In this document: piece after piece, positions 17,668 through 27,613 of the stretch
Position numbering within the stretch: the first letter of the stretch is position 1
Layout of the letters: the number at the start of each line of letters is the position of its first letter
DNA from: DATHBD01 sp035296325
GTDB lineage: Bacteria > Actinomycetota > Actinomycetes > Mycobacteriales > Micromonosporaceae
Length of the DNA stretch: 64,000 nucleotides
NCBI GenBank assembly: GCA_035296325.1
Contig: DATHBD010000032.1
Span: 186,001 to 250,000, forward strand
Reading direction: 5' to 3'
Translations under genes and position numbers: made by a program
The notes under the pieces: model-generated
The model's input: the letters and a program-made list of their open reading frames with translations, nothing else
Told to the model about the DNA's origin: nothing
Databases searched by the model: none

Positions 17668-18837
17668 ATGGACGTACGTACCGGTCTTCCCCTGGTCGGC
17701 ATGGTCGGCGGCGGGCAGCTTGCCCGAATGACCCACCAGGCCGCGATCGCCCTGGGTCAGTCGCTGCGGGTGCTGGCCGCCTCGCCTGACGACGGCGCCG
17801 CGCTGGTCGCCGCCGACGTGCGGATCGGCCACCACGGCGACCTGGCTGCCCTGCGCGAGTTCGCCAAGGGGTGCGAGGTGGTCACCTTCGACCACGAGCA
17901 CGTCCCGACGGAGCACATCCGGGCGCTCGCCGCCGAAGGGGTCACGCTGCTGCCGGGTGCCGATGCCCTGCGGTACGCCCAGGACAAGGCCGCGATGCGC
18001 GCGCGGCTGACGGAGCTCGGTGCGCCGGTGCCGCGCTGGCGGGCGGTGGCTTCGCCCGGCGACGTGACCGCGTTCGCCGCCGAAGTGGGCTGGCCCGTCG
18101 TGGTCAAGGCGGTGCGCGGCGGGTACGACGGCCGGGGCGTGTGGTCGGTGTCCACTGTGGATGACCTACCCACCGGGCCGGAGCTGCTGGTCGAGGAGCG
18201 GGTGTCGATGCGGCGCGAACTCGCCGCGCTGGTGGCGCGCTCCCCGTTCGGCCAGGTTGCCGCGTACCCGGTCGTGGAGACCGTGCAGCGTGACGGGATC
18301 TGCGTCGAGGTCATCTCGCCGGCACCCGGGCTGGACCCCGAGCTCGCCAGCACGGCCCAGCGGCTCGCCATCGATCTGGCGCACGCGCTGGACGTCGTGG
18401 GACTGCTCGCCGTCGAACTGTTCGAGACGGCGGACGGGCTGCTCGTCAACGAACTCGCCATGCGGCCGCACAACTCGGGGCATTGGACGATCGAAGGATC
18501 CCGGACGTCGCAGTTCGAGCAGCACCTGCGGGCGGTGCTGGACTATCCGCTCGGTGACACGACGCCGACCGCGCCCGTCGTGGTGATGGCCAACCTGATC
18601 GGGAGCGCGGCGGCGGGCGGCCCGGCGGCGGGCGGCGGGGCCGGTGCGATGTCGCTGGACGAGCGGCTGCACCACTGCTTCGCCGCCGAACCGGGCGCGA
18701 AGGTGCACCTGTACGGCAAGCAGATCCGGCCGGGGCGCAAGATCGGGCATGTCACGGTCCTCGGGGATGACGTCGACGAACTGCGCGCGCGGGCTGCCCG
18801 CGCGGTCGCCTGGCTGGTGGAGGGTGTCGGTGACTGA
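17668..18837 (+). CDS. purK: N5-carboxyaminoimidazole ribonucleotide synthase PurK
   Basis: 389 residues, ATP-grasp enzyme. The N terminus shows LVGMVGGGQLARM; the ATP-grasp region has WPVVVKAVRGGYDGRGVW, LLVEERVSM and NELAMRPHNSGHWTIEGSRTSQFEQHLRA. It carboxylates 5-aminoimidazole ribonucleotide using ATP and bicarbonate in purine synthesis. A Gly/Ala stretch near residue 315 (AAAGGPAAGGGAG) is a local insertion. The downstream purE overlaps by 8 nt, so the two are translated together. Confidence 0.96.
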   Translation: MDVRTGLPLVGMVGGGQLARMTHQAAIALGQSLRVLAASPDDGAALVAADVRIGHHGDLAALREFAKGCEVVTFDHEHVPTEHIRALAAEGVTLLPGADALRYAQDKAAMRARLTELGAPVPRWRAVASPGDVTAFAAEVGWPVVVKAVRGGYDGRGVWSVSTVDDLPTGPELLVEERVSMRRELAALVARSPFGQVAAYPVVETVQRDGICVEVISPAPGLDPELASTAQRLAIDLAHALDVVGLLAVELFETADGLLVNELAMRPHNSGHWTIEGSRTSQFEQHLRAVLDYPLGDTTPTAPVVVMANLIGSAAAGGPAAGGGAGAMSLDERLHHCFAAEPGAKVHLYGKQIRPGRKIGHVTVLGDDVDELRARAARAVAWLVEGVGD

Positions 18838-19333
18838 CCAGAGCCCGATCGTCGGAGTGATCATGGGAAGTGACTCGGACTGGCCGGTCATGCGCGCGGC
18901 CGCCGAGGCACTCGACGAGTTCGCGGTGCCGTACGAGGTGCGGGTGGTGTCGGCGCACCGGACTCCGGAACTGATGCTGTCGTACGCGGCCGAGGCGGCG
19001 GACCGGGGCCTGCAGGTGATCATCGCCGGCGCCGGTGGGGCGGCCCACCTGCCCGGCATGGTGGCGTCTGCCACGCCGCTGCCGGTGATCGGCGTCCCGG
19101 TGCCGCTGAAGTACCTGGACGGGATGGATTCGCTGCTCTCGATCGTGCAGATGCCGGCCGGGGTCCCGGTCGCCACCGTGTCGATCGCGGGCGCCCGCAA
19201 CGCCGGGCTGCTCGCGGTGCGGATCCTGGGCGCGGTCGATGCCGCGCTGCGGTTGCGGATGAGCGAGTACCAGGCGAGTCTCAAGACGCTCGTCGCAGCC
19301 AAGGACGCCGCCCTGCGGGCCAGCCTCGACTGA
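18830..19333 (+). CDS. purE: N5-carboxyaminoimidazole ribonucleotide mutase PurE
   Basis: 167 residues. Signature motifs are VGVIMGSDSDWPVM, VSAHRTPELM, IAGAGGAAHLPGM and the GVPV...LDGMDSLLSIVQMPAGVPVATV region. It moves the carboxyl group of N5-CAIR to C4, the step after PurK. The GTG start at 18830 overlaps purK by 8 nt and has GGAGG six bases upstream. Class I PurE, as expected with a PurK partner. Confidence 0.96.
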   Translation: MTDQSPIVGVIMGSDSDWPVMRAAAEALDEFAVPYEVRVVSAHRTPELMLSYAAEAADRGLQVIIAGAGGAAHLPGMVASATPLPVIGVPVPLKYLDGMDSLLSIVQMPAGVPVATVSIAGARNAGLLAVRILGAVDAALRLRMSEYQASLKTLVAAKDAALRASLD

Positions 19334-19337
19334 CGGC

Positions 19338-22300
19338 TCAGCGCAGCTGGCTGTACACCCCACGCAGCCGCCGTACGTTGCTGCGCCGCCGTTCGTAGCG
19401 GGCACCGAGCCCGATCAGCAGCGCCCCGGCGCCGGCGAAGAGCACCAGCAGCACCGGCCAGTCCAGCGTGCGGCCGAAGAGCACGAATTCGTGCAGCGTC
19501 GCGACGGCTGTCACCACGCCACCGACCATGACCGGCGCCTTCTGCCGGCGATCCGCACCCACCGCCACCGTCAGGACCGCACCGGCGATCAGGAGCACCC
19601 GCCGCTGCTCTGATGCATCGGTGAGCAGTACCAGCGCCAGCGTGGGGGCGAACGCCACGACCAGCGCCGGCCCGTACGCCAGCCAGCTGCCAATTTCCGG
19701 ACGGAACTTCAGCTGGATGATCCCGGTGATCAGCGCCAGGGCGGCGAACGGCAGGGTGTACGCCTCAATGGCCGCAACCTGGACGTTGAGCAGCAGCACC
19801 CAGATCGCGAACAGCTCAGCCAGGCTCGCCGCGACGATCAGATACGTCCGTTCCCTGCCGCTGCGCCCCGGTCGGGCCGCGGCGATGCCGAGCACCGCGC
19901 CGATGGCGAACAGCGCCGCGGCCATGCGGGCCGATTGGCCGAAGGTCACCGCGACGGCTGCCAGGCAGCCCACATAGCCCACCGCCTCGATCGTGGTGAT
20001 CTCCCGGGCGGTCGTCTCCGTGCGGTGCACCCGGGGCAGCAGCGCGGCCACGCCGAGCAGCACCGCGGCGACGAGCAGGACCGCGAAGGAGGTTTCCGGT
20101 AGCCCCCGCCCGGTCGCGAGCACGCTGGCCAGTGCCAGGAGCAGTGCGGTGCTGGCCGCAACCTGCCACCCGATGACGCGGGCCACTCCGGTGCGCCCGC
20201 GCAGCGCCGCGACAAGACCGACCACCACCGAGCCGGCGAGCCACGCGATCGTCTGGGAACGGGTGGCCAGGCTGCCCGCCCCGCCCGCGCCGGCGCCCAG
20301 GATCGCGATGACGAAGACCAGCCGGCGGGCGTCGCGCAGGGCCGATTCGGTCGCGCTCTGCGGTGGCGGCACGGTCAGCGCCAGTCCCAGCCCGGCCACG
20401 GTCGCCACGAGCAGACCCGCCGTGGGCTGCGCCGGCCACGGCATGCCCAGGGCGGGGGGAGCGATCAGCACCGTCATCGCCAGGCCCGGCACGATCACCG
20501 CGACGGCCCGGCTGGCGAGCGTCTCGCGGTCGCCGCCGAGACCGATCGCGGCCAGCGCGGCGGCCACGGTGAGGATGAACGCGGCCAGGACATCCGTGCC
20601 GCCAGCGATCCAGGACTGGAACATTCCGAGGTCCGAGCCGTTGCTCGGATCGCCCGTCCACGGCCTCTGGAGCCAGCGGTACGGCCCGATCAGAGCGGCC
20701 ACCACGGCCGGCGCCACCGACACGACCGCGACAGCGGCCGCCACCCCCGCCGCCAGCGCCATGCCGTACCCGTATCCGCCGTCGTCCGGCCGGCGCCACG
20801 CGCCGGCGGTCCGGTCGGTACGCCCGGGGGCGAGCACCCGGGTCGGCTGCGATCCGACCTGCCGGCTGCCGGCCCGGATCAGTTCGGCGAGGACGCCGAT
20901 CAGGGCGGCGGTCCCGGCGTAGACGGCTGCCGGCAGCGTGGTGGGTACGGTGGCCAGCGCGGCGATGGTCGCTCCGGTGGCAACGCCGGCGGTGACGTAC
21001 GGCAGGTAGCCCGGCATACGGCGGCAGAGCACGCTGGCGGCGGCCAGCCCCAGCGCGCATGCCGCGAGCGTGGCCGACACGCGGGTCTCCGGGGAGTGGC
21101 CGGCGGCTGCGGTGATCACCGCGCAGGCGCCGGTGAAGGCGAGCAACGCACCGGTCGTCGCCGCGCCGCCCACCGCCGTCAGGTACGGCGCCTGGTCACG
21201 CCGGGCGGTCGCCGTCGCGTCACCCGGCCGCCGGGCGCCCTCCGGGTTCTTCCGGCGCCGGGCCGCGACCAGCGCCGCGAGCACCGCGATGAGGACACTC
21301 GACAGAGCCAGGCCGAGCAGCGTACCGGCGGTGGCCGAGGGCCGGACCAGCCCGGCGCCCGCCGTGAAGAGGCCGACCGCGATCCCGACGGCGATCCGCG
21401 TGTACGCCGAACGCTCCGACCGCGACATCGTGGCGGCGACGCCCAGCCCGGTCGCCGTCGCCCAGCCCAGCAGCATCGGGGCGGTCCAGCCGAGGTCGAG
21501 TGCGACCGGCGCCCCGATCGCGGCCAGGGCGATCGTCGCGGCGGTTGCCTCGTCCCGGCGCGGCTCGGCAAGCGCGAGCGCGCCGGCAGCGGCGAGGACC
21601 AGCAGCGCCCCGGGGACCTGCCAGTCGTAGTCCGCGTACCGGGTGGCTACCTCCTGCCACTCGCCGAGGGGCGCTTCCCAGAACGGCGTCGCGGCAGCGA
21701 TCACGCCCGCACCGCCGGCGAGGGCGTACCCGCCGGCCCACAGCGCGGCAGCGGCGCCAACCACCGTCCCACCCGCCACCGGCCCGGGCCGCCAGGTCCG
21801 CAGCAGAGCCCGGGTTCCCACCGCGGTGACCAGCACGAGGACCGCAACGGTGATCAATTCCGAGCCCGGCACGACCAGAGTGACCGCCCGGGAAACGGCC
21901 GCGATGCCGGCCACGGTCACCGCAGCGGCTGCCGTGTCGGCACCGGTCAGCGACGACCCTGAGGTCTGCCGGTCGTCGATGGCCGGCGCGGACCACAGCA
22001 GGCCCACGCTGAGCACCATCAGCAGCGCCACCGCGAGGTCCCACAGCGTCCGGTCCGGAGCCCACAGCGTCGCGACGACCACGATGGCGACGCCGAGCGC
22101 GGCGCCGATCAGCAGCGGCGCGCTCTGCCGTTGGCGCGCCACCTGGATGAGCGCGGCGACGCCGAGGGCGACCGCGAGCGCCAGGAAGCTCGCGACAAGA
22201 ACGGCGGGCGCGCCGGTACGGGACCCGTACACGGCGACGGCGGCACCCGCGGCGGCCGCCCCCGGCAGTGCGAACAACGCGCCACCGGCAGCGGCGTCGG

Positions 22301-24737
22301 TCACCCGCTGCGCCACCAGTTCCGCCTGCGGATCGGTGCGGGCCGCCCGGGGGCTCGCACCGATCACGGCGCCGGCGATGGTGATGGCGGTGAGCGTCAC
22401 CGCGGTCGCGGCGGGGCTGGCCAGGCTGACGGCGGTCGCGTAGGTGCCGAGGACCGTCGCCGCGCCGAGGCAGAGCCACGCGGTACGCGGATGGCGCACG
22501 ATCAGCGCGACCACCCCGAACGCCACACCCGACAGCACCGCCACGGCTGGGGTGAGCAACCACCCGAGCGCCACCGCGGCCGGCCCGACCAGCCCGCTGA
22601 CCGCCAGGCCGATCACCACCGCGTCGGAGCGCCACTGCCGTGGCGTGACCAGGCCGGCGGCCAGCGTCAGCAGCAGGGCGGCGGCGAAGAGCTGCCACCC
22701 GCCCGGACCCGCCGCCGCCTGCACGATCGCGTCATACTCCGCGACGTCGGCGCGCCATACCGGCGTCACCCCCCGGATCGGGGCGACGATCACGGGCAGC
22801 GCCGTGGCGATCAGCGCCAGGCCGGTCAGCGCGGCGGCGAAGGTGTCGGCGCGGCGTGGGCCGCGCTGCATGCGCGCCGGGAGCAGCGGCACCACCAGGG
22901 CGGCGACGGTCACCGCCCCGGCCGTCACCAGCAGCGTGTATCCCGGCAGTGCCACCGCGGCGACCCGGGCGGCGGCGTAGACGAACGCGAGCGTGGCGAT
23001 CCCGGCGGCAAGGTCGGGCATCGGTCGGCGCCGCCAGACCAGCGAGCCGGCGACGCCGACCGTGGCGGCCAGCAGGACGACCGCCGCCGCCCGGATGGTG
23101 GCGGGCAGGCCCTCGGCGCGGATCAGCGCGCTGGCGGCGTACGCCAGGGCGGCGCCGTACGCCAGGGCGAACAGCGTCCAGGCCACGTCGGGCAGGATTC
23201 CGCGGGAGAGGCGCCCGGACTCGGGCGGGTCGGTCGGCGCGTCCTCGATCAGTGCGGCGCCGATCGTCGGGTCCGCCAGCGAGGGGTCCACGGTGACGCG
23301 ACTGCCGGCCGGCGGGTCGGCGGCCGGGTCGGTCGGTGGGTCGGCAGGTGCCTCGGCTGTCGCTTCCGGCGCGGGCGTGGGCGTGGCGAGGTTGACGGTG
23401 ATGGGCGCCCGGGTGCTCAGTGCCCACCCGAAGGCAAGGTCGATCAGCGCGACTCCGCACAGCACGAACGCCCAGCCTGCGGGGCTGCGCACCCACTCGT
23501 ACGCGAGCAGTGGCAGCACCGGCTGCACGACGAGCAGCGCGGCGTAGCGGGGTGCGATCAGGTGGCTGGTGGCCTGGTAGGCGAGGGCGATCCCAGCCGT
23601 GATCAGGCAGATCAGTCCGAAGTAGACGCTGCGCGGCATCATGGCCGCCCCGAACAGGCCCACCAGCCAGGCGACGTACCCGTCGAGCAGGACCAGGAGC
23701 AGCGCCACCGCCGCCACCGTCTCCCCGGTCGCGGTGAGCCCGCGCCGAGCCAGCAGCACCGGTAGCGCCAGCAGGACCAGGGTCAGGACCGTGAGCGGCA
23801 CCATTCGGGCGGGGCCGCCCCCGGGCGTGAACGCGATCACCGTGACCGTCACGGCCGCCGCTGCGAGCATCAGCCCGCCGAGCGCGAGAACACCGGTCTG
23901 CATGCTCCGCGTGGTGGCCTCCGCGCCGCCGACCCGCCCGCTGACCTGGCGGGCCGGTCCCGGCCTGGACCGGGCCCGCGGACCGCCGCGCGCGCCGCGT
24001 GTGGTCGGCACCACCACGGGTACGCCCCGCCGATCGGCGGTCAGCGTGCCGGCGCCGGCTGTCCCGGCCCGCGCGGTGGTCTGGCCGGGTCGCCCACCGG
24101 CCGGCTCAACCGGCCGGGTCTGCCCGGCCGGCCCGCCGGGCGGTGCGGTGCGGGCGTCGGGCGGCGCGACCGGAGAGAACCGCCGAGATCCCGGCGGCCC
24201 TGCCGGTGCGGGTCTGGGCGCCGGCGTCGTGCGCGGGGTCGGGGACATCGTCATCGCCGGTTCCGCAACGGTCGGCGGGGCAGTCGGTCGGGTTGCCCGC
24301 GCTGCGGCGCCCCCGGGCTCCGCTGACGGCCCTGCCCCGGAGCGCTCCGCCACCCGCGGCGCTGCCCCCGGGGGCTCCGCCACCCGCGGCGCTGCCCCGG
24401 GGGACGCCGGGCCGGGGTGGGCAGGTTCCGGTGCGGCGGCGCCGCCTCGGCGCAGCCGCCCGAGCAGCGGTCGCCGGCCACCCTTGGCGTCGGGTCCGCC
24501 GAGCTGCTCCCGCATCCGCCGCCGCAGCGTGTCGCGCTGGGCCGAGGCGTGCGCGAGCTGCTTGGCGACGACCAACTGTTCCTTGGTCAGCTTGCGTTGC
24601 TTCGACTCCAGCGCGGCCACCGTGCGCTGGTAGAGCGCGAATGCGGCGGCATCCGGATCGTGCGGATGCCCGCACCTCGAGCACCCGCGGTCGGCGTCGG
24701 CCGGGCCACCACACGACGGGCACGGGTACGTGTCCAC
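19338..24737 (-). CDS. 1799-residue many-pass membrane protein with N-terminal zinc ribbon
   Basis: One of the longest possible single proteins here. Residues 6-22 form a zinc ribbon (CPSCGG...CSRCGH); about 30-80 is a charged coiled coil; about 90-260 is Pro/Ala/Thr/Arg rich and contains tandem ERSATRGAAPGGSATRGAAPG units. From about 270 to 1780 it is almost continuously hydrophobic, enough for about 40 or more membrane helices. The first helices (LALGGLMLAAAAVTVTVIAF...RRGLTATGETVAAVALLLVLLDGYVAW) resemble Streptomyces SCO7613-type membrane proteins, which have no known role. GTG start with GGGAGGAGG upstream. Its stop is 4 bp from convergent purE. Confidence 0.8.
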   Translation of the reverse strand: MDTYPCPSCGGPADADRGCSRCGHPHDPDAAAFALYQRTVAALESKQRKLTKEQLVVAKQLAHASAQRDTLRRRMREQLGGPDAKGGRRPLLGRLRRGGAAAPEPAHPGPASPGAAPRVAEPPGAAPRVAERSGAGPSAEPGGAAARATRPTAPPTVAEPAMTMSPTPRTTPAPRPAPAGPPGSRRFSPVAPPDARTAPPGGPAGQTRPVEPAGGRPGQTTARAGTAGAGTLTADRRGVPVVVPTTRGARGGPRARSRPGPARQVSGRVGGAEATTRSMQTGVLALGGLMLAAAAVTVTVIAFTPGGGPARMVPLTVLTLVLLALPVLLARRGLTATGETVAAVALLLVLLDGYVAWLVGLFGAAMMPRSVYFGLICLITAGIALAYQATSHLIAPRYAALLVVQPVLPLLAYEWVRSPAGWAFVLCGVALIDLAFGWALSTRAPITVNLATPTPAPEATAEAPADPPTDPAADPPAGSRVTVDPSLADPTIGAALIEDAPTDPPESGRLSRGILPDVAWTLFALAYGAALAYAASALIRAEGLPATIRAAAVVLLAATVGVAGSLVWRRRPMPDLAAGIATLAFVYAAARVAAVALPGYTLLVTAGAVTVAALVVPLLPARMQRGPRRADTFAAALTGLALIATALPVIVAPIRGVTPVWRADVAEYDAIVQAAAGPGGWQLFAAALLLTLAAGLVTPRQWRSDAVVIGLAVSGLVGPAAVALGWLLTPAVAVLSGVAFGVVALIVRHPRTAWLCLGAATVLGTYATAVSLASPAATAVTLTAITIAGAVIGASPRAARTDPQAELVAQRVTDAAAGGALFALPGAAAAGAAVAVYGSRTGAPAVLVASFLALAVALGVAALIQVARQRQSAPLLIGAALGVAIVVVATLWAPDRTLWDLAVALLMVLSVGLLWSAPAIDDRQTSGSSLTGADTAAAAVTVAGIAAVSRAVTLVVPGSELITVAVLVLVTAVGTRALLRTWRPGPVAGGTVVGAAAALWAGGYALAGGAGVIAAATPFWEAPLGEWQEVATRYADYDWQVPGALLVLAAAGALALAEPRRDEATAATIALAAIGAPVALDLGWTAPMLLGWATATGLGVAATMSRSERSAYTRIAVGIAVGLFTAGAGLVRPSATAGTLLGLALSSVLIAVLAALVAARRRKNPEGARRPGDATATARRDQAPYLTAVGGAATTGALLAFTGACAVITAAAGHSPETRVSATLAACALGLAAASVLCRRMPGYLPYVTAGVATGATIAALATVPTTLPAAVYAGTAALIGVLAELIRAGSRQVGSQPTRVLAPGRTDRTAGAWRRPDDGGYGYGMALAAGVAAAVAVVSVAPAVVAALIGPYRWLQRPWTGDPSNGSDLGMFQSWIAGGTDVLAAFILTVAAALAAIGLGGDRETLASRAVAVIVPGLAMTVLIAPPALGMPWPAQPTAGLLVATVAGLGLALTVPPPQSATESALRDARRLVFVIAILGAGAGGAGSLATRSQTIAWLAGSVVVGLVAALRGRTGVARVIGWQVAASTALLLALASVLATGRGLPETSFAVLLVAAVLLGVAALLPRVHRTETTAREITTIEAVGYVGCLAAVAVTFGQSARMAAALFAIGAVLGIAAARPGRSGRERTYLIVAASLAELFAIWVLLLNVQVAAIEAYTLPFAALALITGIIQLKFRPEIGSWLAYGPALVVAFAPTLALVLLTDASEQRRVLLIAGAVLTVAVGADRRQKAPVMVGGVVTAVATLHEFVLFGRTLDWPVLLVLFAGAGALLIGLGARYERRRSNVRRLRGVYSQLR

Positions 24738-24878
24738 GCGCCTCCTCCCGATGCGTCGCCGCCCCGCAATCTCGGGCGGTTGCTGCCTCGCCGGGCCGCG
24801 TCGGCCCTACCGGGAAGAATGCCTTGTTTGCGGGGACGACGGAAGTACGGGCCCCCCTCGGGTGGCGCAGGGGCTGGA

Positions 24879-26306
24879 TCAGGGGGCGGTGACCGGGCGA
24901 CCCATGGCGCGGTACTGCCAGCCCGCGCTGGTCCACAGCGTCGGGTCTAGACAGTTGCGGCCATCGATAATGCGCCGGCCCGCGACGATGCTGCTGAGCG
25001 CGGCCACATCGGCGTTGCGGAATTCGTCCCACTCGGTGAGCACGCAGATCAGGTCCGCGCCGGTGACCGCATCCACAAGCGACTTGGCGTACGTGACGTC
25101 GCCGAACTCGGCCCGGGCGTTTTCGGTGCCCTCCGGGTCGTACACCGTCACGAGAGCTCCGCACCGGCTCAGCCGGCGCACCACCGACAACGCCGGCGAG
25201 TCGCGGACGTCGTCGGAGTTGGGCTTGAACGTGGCACCGAGCGCGGCGATCCGTACGCCGGACAGGTCCGGCCCGGCCGGCCCGTACCGGCGACCGAGCA
25301 GTTCCGCCGCGAGCTGCACCACCCGCTGCCGGCGGCGCTGGTTGATCAGGTCCACCTCGTGCAGGAACCGCAGCGCTTCGCCGACGCCGAGCTCCTGCGC
25401 CCGGGCCTGGAACGCCCGGATGTCCTTCGGGAGGCAGGCGCCACCGAAGCCGATGCCGGCGCGCAGGAACTTGTTGCCGATCCGGGCGTCGTATCCGATC
25501 GCCCTGGCGAGCATGGTGACGTCGGCGCCGCTGGCCTCGCAGACCTCGGCCATGGCGTTGATGAAGGAGATCTTGGTGGCGAGGAACGCGTTCGCGGCGA
25601 CCTTGATCAGCTCAGCGGTGGGGAAGTCGGTGATGACGACCGGCACCTCCCGGTCCTCGGTCACCGCCAGCTCGAAGACGCCCTTGTGCACCGAGTACAG
25701 CATCGCGGTGGCCCACTCGCTGTGGACGCCGAAGATGACCCGGTTGGGGCGCATCACGTCCTCGACGGCGAAGCCCTCCTGGAGGAACTCCGGGCTCCAC
25801 GCCACCTCGACCTGGGTGTCCGCCGGCGCGTGCTTGCGAACCAACTGCTCCACCCATTCGGCGGTGCCGACCGGAACCGTCGACTTGCCGACAAGGAGCG
25901 CCTTGCGGGTCAGCCGGGGGGTGAGCTGGGTGACCGCGGCTTCCACGTACGACAGGTCGGCGGCCATACCATCGGCCCGCTGCGGGGTGCCGACGCAGAT
26001 GAAGTGGACGTCGCCGAACTCGGCGACCTCGTCGTACGAGGTGGTGAACTTGAGCCTGCCGCCGGCCAGATTCTTACGGAGCAGCTCGTCCAGGCCGGGC
26101 TCGTGGAACGGCATGTCGCCGCTGGCCAGCTTGGCGATCTTGGGCTCGTCGACGTCGAAGCCCAGCACCTCGTAGCCGAGCTCGGCGAAGCAGATGGCGT
26201 ACGTGGCGCCCAGGTACCCGGTACCGAGAAAGGTCAGCCGGGGGCGTGCCGCCCCGGACGGCGGTACCACGTTCGGTAGCGTCGTGCTCGTGTACGCCAG
26301 CGTCAC
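24879..26306 (-). CDS. ugd: UDP-glucose 6-dehydrogenase
   Basis: 475 residues. Rossmann start RLTFLGTGYLGATYA binds NAD; the substrate-linking helix and active site follow, with FGGACLPKD holding the catalytic Cys, then a C-terminal nucleotide-binding domain (GATFKPNSDDVRDSPALSVVRRL). It oxidises UDP-glucose twice to UDP-glucuronate for cell-surface polysaccharide or for UDP-xylose-type sugars. Homologous families also include UDP-ManNAc dehydrogenase and GDP-mannose dehydrogenase; the NSDD-x-R-D-S-P block and FKPNSDD context favour UDP-glucose. GTG start with GGAGA upstream. Divergent from the acyl-CoA dehydrogenase. Confidence 0.88.
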   Translation of the reverse strand: MTLAYTSTTLPNVVPPSGAARPRLTFLGTGYLGATYAICFAELGYEVLGFDVDEPKIAKLASGDMPFHEPGLDELLRKNLAGGRLKFTTSYDEVAEFGDVHFICVGTPQRADGMAADLSYVEAAVTQLTPRLTRKALLVGKSTVPVGTAEWVEQLVRKHAPADTQVEVAWSPEFLQEGFAVEDVMRPNRVIFGVHSEWATAMLYSVHKGVFELAVTEDREVPVVITDFPTAELIKVAANAFLATKISFINAMAEVCEASGADVTMLARAIGYDARIGNKFLRAGIGFGGACLPKDIRAFQARAQELGVGEALRFLHEVDLINQRRRQRVVQLAAELLGRRYGPAGPDLSGVRIAALGATFKPNSDDVRDSPALSVVRRLSRCGALVTVYDPEGTENARAEFGDVTYAKSLVDAVTGADLICVLTEWDEFRNADVAALSSIVAGRRIIDGRNCLDPTLWTSAGWQYRAMGRPVTAP

Positions 26307-26415
26307 GCCGTGTCTCCGTTCCGTTAGGGCTCAGGACGTCGATGCCCGACGCCGCTGCGGGCGAGGATAGACGGTCTGCGCTCCGAATGCCTCCGGCCGA
26401 TCGGTTACTGACGAG

Positions 26416-26421
26416 TATCCT
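26416..26421 (+). promoter_or_regulatory. candidate -10 box of a leaderless transcript
   Basis: TATCCT ends 6 bp before the acyl-CoA dehydrogenase ATG, and there is no Shine-Dalgarno sequence. This spacing would place the transcription start on or next to the start codon, as in leaderless actinobacterial mRNAs. No clear -35 box. Confidence 0.35.
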
Positions 26422-26427
26422 CATGCC

Positions 26428-27582
26428 ATGGCGTTCGATTTGTACCAGCTGCCCGAGGACTATCAGGTCATTCGTGAGGCGGCGCGGGCCGTATGCGAGG
26501 GCAAGGTGGCGCCGAACGCGGCCGCCGCCGACGAGGCGAGCGAGTTTCCCCAGGCGTCCTACGACGCGTTGCGGGCGGCTGATTTCCACGCTCCGCACAT
26601 TCCGGTCGAGTACGGCGGGGTGGGCGCCGACGCACTCGCCACCGCCATCGTGATCGAGGAGGTGGCGCGGGTCTGCGTCTCCTCGTCCCTGATTCCGGCG
26701 GTCAACAAGCTCGGGTCGCTGCCGGTGCTGCTGGCCGGTTCGCCGGAACTCAGGCAGCGGTACCTCCCGGCCGTGGCGCGTGGCGAGGCGATGTTCTCGT
26801 ACTGCCTGTCCGAGCCGGAGGCGGGCAGCGACGCCCTGTCGATGCGGACCACCGCACGGCGCGACGGCGACGACTGGGTGCTCAACGGGGCGAAGCGGTG
26901 GATCACCAACGCGGGCGTCTCGGAGTACTACACCGTCTTCGCGGTGACCGACGCCGCTGCCCGCTCGCGCGGGATCTCGGCGTTCGTGGTGGAGCGCGGC
27001 GATTCCGGTGTGAGCTTCGGCGCACCCGAGCGGAAGCTCGGCATCAAGGGCTCGCCGACCCGGGAGGTGTTCCTGGATTCGGTCCGGGTGCCGGCCAGCC
27101 GGATGATCGGTGCGCCGGGCACCGGCTTCGGCACCGCGATGCAGACGCTGGACCACACCCGGGTGACGATCGCCGCGCAGGCCGTCGGCGTTGCCCAGGG
27201 CGCGCTGGACTTCGCCAGGTCGTACATCCTCGAGCGCCGCCAGTTCGGCCGGGCGGTGGCGGAGTTCCAGGGGATCCAGTTCATGATCGCCGACATGGGG
27301 ATGAAGCTGGAGGCGGCGCGGCAGCTCACCTACGCGGCCGCGGCGCGTTCCGAGCGAAACGACCCTGACCTCACGTACTTCGGTGCGGCGGCCAAGTGCT
27401 TCGCCTCCGACGCGGCCATGGAGATCACCACGGACGCGGTCCAGTTGCTCGGCGGGTACGGGTACACGAAGGACTTCCCGGTCGAGCGGATGATGCGCGA
27501 CGCGAAGATCACCCAGATCTACGAAGGCACGAATCAGGTGCAGCGCATCGTCATGGCCCGCAAGCTGCTCGGTACCGGCTGA
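26428..27582 (+). CDS. acyl-CoA dehydrogenase (FadE25-like)
   Basis: 384 residues, FAD enzyme that introduces the alpha-beta double bond in acyl-CoA. Signature 1 is YCLSEPEAGSDALSM; flavin and CoA contacts lie in GAKRWITNAG and RRQFGRAVAEFQGIQFMIADM; signature 2 contains QLLGGYGYTKDFPVERMMRDAKITQIYEGTNQVQR, whose Glu in YEGTNQ is the catalytic base of short/medium-chain types. In mycobacteria fadE25 lies next to purE-purK, as here at a short distance. Start at ATG 26428. Confidence 0.93.
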   Translation: MAFDLYQLPEDYQVIREAARAVCEGKVAPNAAAADEASEFPQASYDALRAADFHAPHIPVEYGGVGADALATAIVIEEVARVCVSSSLIPAVNKLGSLPVLLAGSPELRQRYLPAVARGEAMFSYCLSEPEAGSDALSMRTTARRDGDDWVLNGAKRWITNAGVSEYYTVFAVTDAAARSRGISAFVVERGDSGVSFGAPERKLGIKGSPTREVFLDSVRVPASRMIGAPGTGFGTAMQTLDHTRVTIAAQAVGVAQGALDFARSYILERRQFGRAVAEFQGIQFMIADMGMKLEAARQLTYAAAARSERNDPDLTYFGAAAKCFASDAAMEITTDAVQLLGGYGYTKDFPVERMMRDAKITQIYEGTNQVQRIVMARKLLGTG

Positions 27583-27613
27583 TCCACCGCCGTCGCCGCC
27601 ACGACTGGGGCGG

